This document shows positions 49,528 to 60,200 of a stretch of 64,000 nucleotides of DNA, in pieces. Origin of the DNA: Triplophysa rosa (taxonomy: Eukaryota > Chordata > Actinopteri > Cypriniformes > Nemacheilidae). Position numbers and translations under genes: made by a program. The notes under the pieces are model-generated. The model saw nothing but the letters and a program-made list of their open reading frames with translations, searched no databases and had not been told where the DNA came from. Location: assembly GCF_024868665.1 (NCBI RefSeq), contig NC_079913.1, positions 11,715,246 through 11,779,245 of the forward strand, read 5' to 3'. Position 1 is the stretch's first letter, and each line of letters begins with the position of its first letter.

Positions 49528-52500
49528 ATTCTGAACACAGATCTGTCTGTCTTTTAGCTTTAATTATGCAGAGACACGGATGAGGAAAGAAGCTACACAG
49601 AGAACAAGAGAGAGAGAGAGAGACAGAAAGAATGAAGTGAACCTGAAGAGAGAAAGACAAACAGCTAATGAGAGAGGATAACTGGACCTCTGGCTGAATT
49701 ATAGTGTTTTTCTCCTTTTCTGAAAGGTCTGAACAGCTATTTTGAGTAAATCATGGCAAATGTTGTTGTTAATATAACATCATAAAGATTTGAGTGGCAT
49801 ATTTTCTTTTGGACTAATTAGTATATAACTGCAGATTCTGATATGAAAAATATCTCTGAAATGTTGACTGTGTTGCTTTCAACTCAAATGTGATGTTGGC
49901 ACATCATACAGTTACAAGCTGTTACACCTCTGAAGTTGAGCATCTCATGCACAATCATTTAAACACTCAAAACCAGAACAATGTGAAAGTGCTTGTGAAT
50001 TTACCATTCGGTGAGATAATCATGTTTTAAGTGGTGAGATTTAATTGTAACACATTTAGCTGTCCTGACAACTTTAATTACAGGATTAAACCGGAACACA
50101 GCTCTCGAAAAAACCTTCAAGCAAGAACCCAAATTAAAAAGCAATGAACGTATTGCGCCACAACCCTATTCAAGGTGTAATTACGAAGGAAAATGTATAA
50201 TTCATACACAGAGCTCTGCAAGCATATTTATAAGATAGCAAATTAAAATGTCTGCGGTGTAAAAGCATCTGCGCGTGAAAAGAAATGATGGAAGAATGAA
50301 AACAGAAAGGCAGAGAGAAAGAGAGGAACTACTGACTTACATTGAGTCCTCTCTGGAATACCGGCTGTCCCATGACATTAGCCAGCATACGGATCAGAGC
50401 GGCTCCCTGCAGACACGCAATAAACACACATTGAAAAAAAGATTCGCAAAGACAAAAAAACGGTATAAAATTCAATTTCAGTATTTATTTCTATTTATTC
50501 AGATACAAAAATAAGCTTAACTTGTTCAAAAATTGGAATACTCCTTTAAATTGACATGACTAATGACAGAGAAAATGCACATTATCTGGCAGGTCTGCTG
50601 GACATGTTTATCTAAACTAGGACTCTATAATATTTTCAGTGCTGTTTGTGTGTAATGCTTTATTTAAATTAAACAGATTGTATAAATGTGATAGACATCA
50701 AAAGTGAAAAAAAAACAGAGAACAACTTGAATAGAGAATCAAGAATTTTCTTTACTGCTATAAATGGCTATCGGATATTTGAGATACATCTGGGTTGGAT
50801 AGTTATTTTAAGTGTTTTCTAAAAAAAAAAAAAGAGTCTAGTCTAAGATGAAATGTTTACTGCGCCACTAGAGTCCCCTGAGCACAAAAACACACAATCT
50901 CTCAGTAGAACATTTTCTTTTCTGTACTAAAAAAAACCCAAGCTTTTAATTAAACTATATTTCTTGAGTATCAGAAGAGGAGGATACCAGTGTAACACTA
51001 CTTCATTCAGAATTCACAGAGATAAACTGAAAACAACTTCAGACCTGAAAGAAGAACGCTTAACAAACCCAGGCCTTTAATAAAAGATAAAACTTATCCC
51101 GTAAAACACACACAAACACTGATTTCTACAGAGGACAGTGGAAAGTAATTGTTTTCTATTTTGCTAGCTGGCCACGATAACAACCAAATCAAGAAGTGAT
51201 ACACAGAACAACCTTTGATAGCGTAGTTTCCTTAAGGCAACGTTTGAAACAAAACCTAAACCTGAGCATTAAACTTTAAACACGTTGTTAGTGTTACAGA
51301 CATGAATGATATCTGAAATCGTGAAGCTTGTTAAAGAGAGACGTGTTACTACTGTTCGACGTGATCTGACTTTTCCTTTAAGCCATGGATGATGAAACGG
51401 GTGAAAATTTATGATATACACTGAATGAGGGAGACCAGACATGACCCAATGAGCAAGCGTCAAAAGTGGTGTCAGAGATTCACATTTTGTTGTAAAATAC
51501 AGTTTATTTTAATTTTTGATTATTTATTTGAAACCAAAAGCTTCACCACAATATAATTAAGGTTTGCTTTTAAACACAAGTTTAAACACTTGCCTTCTTA
51601 TACGCAATCCAGTCAAACACCCTGTCGATGTCTGTGGCTGCATATACTTCTTGAGAGATTGGATGAGAACTAGCCAAACCGTCCAATAACATCACCTCAT
51701 GAAGAACATCAGTCAGAAATCTCTGATTCTCCTGTAAATAAGAGAGAGAAAGACATTTGGTCCAATTTATTATTTTTCCCACAGTATAAAACATGAACCA
51801 CAACAGCTTTTTCTCATAAATCAATCAATAAAATACAAGAAACTCTCATATAATCCAGAAAATGTGCTTTGTCAGTCATATTGTTTTCGTACTGTATGAC
51901 TAATTTAAAAGTGTCAGTCTGCCAGTTACTGTAAATGAGAATGAATTAAATATGAATCATATGAATTATAAATGAAAGCATTACACTGCAGGTTCATATT
52001 CAGAACATCTTCATAATGGGCCCACCAGCAAAATCTCTGTGTTGACTGATCACATTCACAATGACAGTTTAAATAAAAACTACATTAAGATTTTATTATT
52101 CTACTAATTGTTCGAATATTATTTATAAACTGTGGTTTAGTAAGAAAAAGCTAGCAAAATTTCAGGTATAGCTTTGATTCTTGAAATTCTTTATTACACC
52201 TTTACACTCAGAGCCATTATGAATAATTAACGCTCATTAAAGCTTTGGCATCTTGATTAGGAATCCCATTTAAGACATTAATCCAAGAGAGCAGCATATT
52301 TGAATCCAGGGAATTAACAAATACAAACAGCATACTGAAAATAATCCAGAAACAAATGTTAATCAGAACCATTACTAGTTGTCACTATAACAAATCCTCT
52401 GCGCAAAGTGAGCAAATCTTAACATGCAGACTAAACAAAATGAAAACCTTTAAGCACAGTTCAAATTAATACATTTTACTGAGAGCATATGCATGAACCA

Positions 52501-54191
52501 GATTGATCACCTCATAAGGGGCGATTCACATTTCGCGCCTAAACCCATTTCTCTAGTCAAATGACCCGAGGTGCGTGCGCGGCAAATCTCCCTATTTGCT
52601 GCCGAGTGTCTACATTTAAAATAACGAACTTGCGCGTGCAAAAGACGCGAAATGTGAATCGCCCCTTAGTCTGTACAATTGACCCCTTTCTCAAGCAGTT
52701 CAACTGACAGGCGATCTACCAATCTTAACGCCGATATTATGTGCCCCGTGACAGACCGCCATTTTGTCCGACAAACAAACCAGTCCGACAAGCTGGCGTA
52801 GTAGAGCTTTGGTGATTAATATGAAAAAATTGCTTTTTAATTATTGTAATAGTAAACAGAGAGATATATACCAAGCTTTAAATGGACGTTCACACTATAA
52901 CTAAATAATCGATAACTAAGTTATAACTTTTAAATATCATTCTAAATGAAGGAGAATAGTGGAGTTCACCTCAAAACTATACCAATAACGTTACATATAC
53001 GAAACAATATAGTTGGAATCGTTAATGTACGAATTACAGACAGAAGCGTTCGGGAAGGGGTGTTTTAAGGCTGATATAATACTTATTGATATATTACTTG
53101 CATATTACATGTATGAGTAAGTTGGCAAGATATGCTTTGCGTCCCTGTGATGTGATGAGCGCACCTTCAGAGAGCAGCATTTGCAGTGACAATTTAAAGG
53201 AAAGACGTTTTCAGCACTTACGTCGTAAAGCAACAGCTGTGTTGTGTTGTATTTAACAAATAAAGATTAAGACACTGATGGACTGTTATTCTTTTCTGTA
53301 CTGAACTAATATTTAAAAGCTTACTTTCGTTTTCACAAAGAAGGATCACGGCCGACCAAAACTCTGCCCGAAGTTACTGCATTGTGCGAGTTTAGAATTA
53401 ACGTAACGTTATCGTCTGCTGGTGTGGACGCAAATATAGGTATAATTACTGTTAGTTATCTCAAATCCTTAATGTATCCCTCGAATGCATATTACTGACC
53501 TTTTTGTCTGAAATCAACATGCCATTTTTCCAAAAATTCTTCACTATTTCCCCAGGGAGTGCACACATTTACACTGGGAGTGCACACATTTACACTGGGA
53601 GCGCATGGCGGATACCGAAAGCTTGTCATCGGACATAGCAACAGGAACGAATGGGGGGGGGGCGGGGTTTTGCGAAGGGTCAGTTGTACTTTAAAAGTAA
53701 ATCCTGTCCGCTTGTATTGTGATTAAACCAACATCATTTTGGCAAGCCTCTCCATCTTATTCTGATGTTCTGCTGAAGCAAGTTAATGAAATTACATGAG
53801 GCATAAAATAGACTCGCATAAAAGTTGAGCAGACAAATACAAATCGATTCAGGGATTGTTACTCTTAGTCCCATATTCAATTTCATCTGTGGTTGTTGGG
53901 TGACTTTTGCTTTATTCGTAAAAGAAATCTTTAAAAAAATCTTGGATGCCTTCGAAATAAATGAGCTCTTTCTCGACTTCCATCCACTTTCTATTACTAA
54001 AGGCAGCGGCTAATGAAGGGTGAAATTCCTTACAATGGTATTACGTCTATGGTCAATAACTTCTAGATACATTACATAAAAATGAACGTGCGCTGCTTTA
54101 TGGCCTGTTGCAATAATTTTTCCTTCATATTTATCTTCAGATAGAAGACAGCGACATTTTTGGAATCATTAAATCAGTAGGAGTGAGAGCG

Positions 54192-54244
<53 letters not shown>

Positions 54245-57200
54245 CACTACAGCTGGCCTGATTTTACAGCTGTCTAGATCTGTTCAGTCATCTTGGAGCT
54301 GATGGGTAACCAATTTCCCTGCGAGTCTCCATAGTAACCAGGTTTGAGGTTGACATGATGAATATGAGAAATGGGAAAAAACCAACAGTTCAGATGTAAT
54401 GAGCAGCTCAAGGACCTGTAACCCATTTTGCTGACCTCTTAAACAGCTTTCCAAATCACATCCCAGTCCAAGTTTAGACTCTTGAAGTGTGAAATATTCA
54501 TACTGTGTAGGGCTGTGACGGTGCTAGTTTTTTACCACCGCGGTGGTAATAGACAAATCGACCGCAGTGGTGCGGTGGTTGAGAAATATATAATTTATAT
54601 AAATAATATTTATATTATTATATTTGCGTGTAGCAACCACATGACGAGTGGAAGAGAAATATAGACCTTATTTAAATACTTGAAATTGTTAAATAATTGA
54701 AATATGATATCTGAAATAAATGAGGAAGAAACATCCGTCAATGTTTAACGCGCAAATCCATCAGTGAAACGGCACACTACAGCATATAAAACATTTAAAT
54801 AAACATCAGTAAATAATGAAAACTTAAATGATATAAGAAAGCTAAATACTAAATAAAAAAGCTCTTGTTGCAGTAACTTCAGTCAGTGGCGTATTAACCC
54901 TTACAGTCCTTAACAATTCCATTTGAAACAAACTGTTTAAACCTACATTGGCTTTCCTATTCAGATTGCCATAAAAACTTTACTTTTTCCGACTCGTTGA
55001 TGTGAAACTTACTTGTTGACATTGTCCAGATTAAAATTTGTACAGCTGCACTAAATGCTCGTTCAGAAGATGTGCACAGGAGCTCAAATGAATAGATGTC
55101 TCTCCGCAACCTCGGCAAAACCTGCGCGCGCTCCGACACTAAGCAAGCGGGTCATAGCCAGTTTTGATTTTACATATCTGTTCATTTCACAACAAGATCC
55201 ATTGCAAAACCTGCAGAATAACCTGGGTTTACAAACGCACCAAAGGAAACGTATGCCAATAATTTCTGTTAATGTAAAATCTTTTAAATAAAACCATCCA
55301 CAACTGAAAGGCTACAACTAGCAACCATTATCGTAACTCTCATATTTATTACGCCTATATTTGTCAGAGTGACGTGCACTACCGCCGGTGGCAGTTCACC
55401 ACCGTCATGGCACTTTACCACCACGGTGGTGCGGTTGTCACAGCCACCGTCACAGCCCTAATACTGTGGTGAAAAAAACGGTTACAAATGCTCTATCTGA
55501 AGTGTTTCTTCTAAAGGCCATGAGATGACGGATCCAATCCCTCTCTGATCTGACCTCTCCGCAGTAAACCGGGTTCTCTGCTTTACTGTTGCCCCGTTAC
55601 CAAGATGGCTTGGAGAGGGAGGTATGAAATACTGGGACAGATGGAATGGAACGGTCAAAGTTTTAATGTGGGTGGGTGTTTTAAAGGTTTTAGATGTTCA
55701 TTTCATAATAAATATGGATGAACAAAATATCCTATACTGCAAGTTGTTTACTACTAACCACACTGAACCAGCTAATATGAAATTTCAAGCAGAGCTTAAA
55801 GGTTATAAAAATAGAAAGTTGAATCATAGTTTACGAAATGGTATACTAAAGGAGAAGAAACAATGGTTACAAAGGTCAACATGCATGTCATTTACTTTTA
55901 GCCTGCCCTTAGCCTTAGCCTTAGCACACATAGCCTCTAACGTACACTGCCTGCGTTTCCACAGGTGTCCAGAGGGCGCTACTGTAAAAATGAACGTGGG
56001 TACAACTTCCGGTGAAGCGGCGTAAATAGTGTATTGCACTCTGAATAACTTATTCTGATGACAGAAATTGAGACTAGGATTCATATTTTAAATTGTAATC
56101 TATTGAAAAATAATTTCAAAACTGATGAGCAACCTGCTGTTCGTGGCTGCACTTGCTAGCAGGCGAAGCTTATTTCATGTCATAAAAGAGAGCGCTTCAG
56201 AACAAAATACACAATATTCAGAACTGTCGGTTGCTAGCATCTTTCTTTGTGTTCAACCGAACAAAGTCATGTGTACAGGTTTGGAACTTGAGGGTGAGTT
56301 ATTCCTAACAAAATTTTCGTTTTTGGGTGAACTTTCCATTTAAAACACCTTAGATAAGTCAAGCTGACTAAGCTTTCAGCCTGGCCAGGCTGGTGTTCAG
56401 GTGGTAAGCTCATCGTTAAACGTGACTAGCTAAAACCAGCTCTAAACCTCTCTAAACCAGCCTGCCGTACCTGCTTAACCTGCTAAAACCAGTAGTAGAC
56501 CTATTTATCACGACAGACCTGAAAACAGTTAAGAGAAGCTGGACTATCACAATGTATGTATTGTATGCTACATATTACAAAAACAAAAACTGCATATTGG
56601 CATTCAAAAAGCTATCCTGGATTTGTTTTTCAGTGTATTTGGGTGTATTATGATCTTATAATACAGAAACATCACAAAATGATTGCGTTGGCAGCTTGGG
56701 GAGCACCTGGACCAGTTAATGACCTCATCATTCTTTCTACATCAATACTATTATACTATGCAGAGCAATCATTGAACTTATTGACTCCTGCAATATGGCG
56801 GGTCACTGTGATGGAGGGCATGCTTGCAAAAATAACTGAAATGAGGTAATAAATGAAATGAGGTGAATAATTACTCCTTAAACTGTATGACTTTATTTTA
56901 CAAATGTATACAGCAAACATTCATGTTTGTAGTTTTTATATTGTGTGCTTTAGGTTATGTGTCTTTGTGTCGGCCTTAAGTGGTTTTAAACGGCAACTAT
57001 GCAAAGTTCAAAATCTGTCATTTATATTTAGACTATCACACAGGTGCTAATATGCTGTCAGTATTTATTATGTGGTTCATTAAATCATTTTGGCATTTAA
57101 TTTTCAGACTATAATTTTGTGCTTCACACAGGTGAGAATCAAATTTACCGAATCAAATTTTGTCACTCATGCAAGGCGGAATCAAATTTAGTCAATCAAA

Positions 57201-60200
57201 TTATGTGACTCACACAGGTAAGAATCAAATTCAGTGTATCAAATTTGTTATTGCCACCAGTACAAAAAGCTTTGCTCTATCTGTAACACTGCAATATTAT
57301 GTAGCCCTCCCCTAATCTGACAATTGAAGACAATATACATTAACATGCGTTTTTTTTTTTATACAATAAAATATGATGGCATGACTATGAAGCAGAAAGT
57401 ATCTGTCAAACATCATCTCAACCTGCAACTGCGGTAATAATAACAATTAGGACAGTCAGAATAATTTGAGCTCACACAACTGACATCATGTCTTGTTCTT
57501 GAAAACATTAAAATCACATTTAGTAAGCAGATCATACAGATAAGCAGTTAGAAAAAGCACTAGAAAAAATAAAATAAATCTTACCATGTTCCATTTTGGA
57601 AAGAGGAAGTCAGTCCCAATGTACTCAAAGAAATGAGCAAATCCCTCCTTCAGCCAAACGTCCTCCCACCAAACTGGTGTTACTAGATCTCCAAACCACT
57701 AGACAAGAGAACACATGAACAATCAATCACCGAGAGAACAAGAGTGACCATTATAGAGATATAATGATGCAATGTTAACACGGAACATACTTCACTGGAT
57801 AGGGTTTCTCCTTTATGTCAGCTGCATGTGCGGAACACTTTTTTAAGCACATTCACACCCAGCTGTAATTCAGGTAAAACATATTCTCTGAATGCGCCAC
57901 GTGAAACATGGATTGTATCTTCCGACCTTGCTTTTGATAAACGTGTGAGGGAGAGAGACAGCTCAGAAACCGACGTGTTCGACTTCATTAAGCACTGCGC
58001 AGAACGATCGGAATATGACTATCAATGTTCCGTGAGAGCGTTTTAAAAGCATATGGAGCAGTCTGTCCCGCAATGCTTTTTATGCCGATTGGTCTGTGCA
58101 ACACCGAATGAAGTCAAACACACACGTTAGTTTGGAGACAGAGGGAGTGCACGAGCACTCTGTTTGCTCTTTCCTGCACTTATCACAAGCACGTCATTCA
58201 CCACTCATAAATCACATTAAATGTTCAAATAAATCTTAGGCAAAAAATCATTTTACGCACTCGCACCAATGCGACCCTGTGAAATTTTACCTCGCACCAT
58301 TTAAAAAAACGATCGCATTTGCAACTATTTTAGTCGCAGTCTAGAGCCCTGTTGGGTATAGAGATATGTAGGGCTTAATATATTAACAATGGCATTGACG
58401 TTATAAATGTGAAATTAAAAAACAGTTTAACTGTCACAGTATTCATAAACTTTGAAAAATATTTTTACTCGGAGATTAAGCTGCCATTTTTTTTGCGTCA
58501 AAATCCGTGACGTCGAATGGTTGCAACTTAACCTGTTCTCTTAACGCTACAGCGAAACACACACGTTTTCCATATATAAAAGTAAAATATGAGACGTCAA
58601 ATACCCAGGGACAGTAGGTGGCGGCGGTATGTCCTCTTGACACAAGCCAGCCTGCCTGCCATAACAGAAGAATGCGTTCAGTAAGCGTCTGTTCAAGGTA
58701 AACATGCATTAAATCATAGCTTTAAACTATCGTCTTTAAGACAATTAAGACTTTTTCAGACATCATCGACATCGTACACCATTATCGTATACTTTATTCA
58801 TTATGAGAATATACTGATAAACACAATAATAAGATGCTTGCGGTTTGGTTATTTATTCTGTATTAGAGCACACGTAAATATTAGCCCCTGTCAGCTAATG
58901 ACAGAGAGAGAGAGAAGACAATAGGCTACTGATGTTGATAAATCAACATCAAAATCGGGATAAAATACGTTTTAAAATGGCTAAAAAAATTGTGTATATA
59001 TATTAAATTCGCAATGATTTTGGTTATTAATATGTATGTTTGTATTGTTTCTGATCAATAATATAAAAATGAATGAAAATACACCAGATAGCATCTTTAT
59101 TTTCTTTATTATTTTAGCATTCTTTTATATATATACTGTATATATCCTACAGCACCTTATATTTACTGAAGAACTGAATAGTGTGTCTGTGTTCAGTTTG
59201 GCTGCCTGTGCGTGCAACCATTTTACGTCATCGAAAAAAAACATGGCAGCCTCCTTAGGTTAAATGAGTATTATATATTTTTTTTTTTAAAGAAATGAAA
59301 ATATTTGATGCGTTTCTAATGACAAATGCTAGTCGTGTAAGGCTATTACAACGTATTAAGCCATACATCTCTCTATACCCCGAGTTCCCTTTAAAGCATG
59401 CATGTTAAAGTTAGACTTTGAATTTTTATGTCCATTCCACTATTGTACATATTACACATATTTAGTTCAATTACATCAGAAGAAATTAAATTACAGAAAA
59501 AAATAAGAGTAATCCATTACTTTACTTTTCCCAACGGAAAAGTAATTAAATTACAGTAAAAAATTACTTAGTAACTAGTTACACCCAACACTATTCCGGA
59601 CTTACCACAGGAGCCTCGCATTCGATTTCAACATGGCAGCGGCATGAAATCAGTCTACTGAAAGATAATTAAATCAATAAATGTAAACAACGCCACAACC
59701 CTCTTCCAACATCTACCGAGTCTTCTTCCTTGACAATATTTCAAGTCGTCTTGAGCATACTGCTTTAAAACCCCTGTCTTGTGAATGACACAACATTAAT
59801 TTATGTGTCAGAACACAGAGCGAGTGTGAAATCCCTAATGTCATATGTTTACAGAAGACTTCATTTATAAATGAGCAGGGAACACAAGAGCAGCCAACAG
59901 ACATGAATCATTTAGACTCGAGTCCTCACAGGAGCTCCACAGACTCAGCTATTTACACAGCCATACTTAATGTGTATGTTTTTAATGCGACGGCTTTGAG
60001 ATATGTGTGATATATCAGAAGTGACGCTTCATTCCCAAAGGTCTCAGAAAGTCTCTCAAAACAATTTGTGAGAGAATAACACTCAACATCGGCTCTATCA
60101 GCCTATAATAGGCTGATGTTATTGACTGAGTAAATGCCTATGGAGGGCTGGGCAAGTGTCAGCAGCTGCCGCCTAATCATTTTATTCAGAAATGAGATGA

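Larger units (their letters stand above)
51732..57584 (-). other. trhde intron (c to b), 5853 bp
   Basis: GT-AG. Contains the elements at 52515, 52673, 54194, 54508 and 57125 listed separately, and at about 56340-56530 a block of CTGCTAAAACCAG/CTAAACCAGC words (dispersed repeat). No gene seen. Confidence 0.55.

Noticed and set aside
55624..56025. 133-codon plus-strand frame
   Set aside because: No recognisable domain; it ends in a dispersed-repeat region within a trhde intron.
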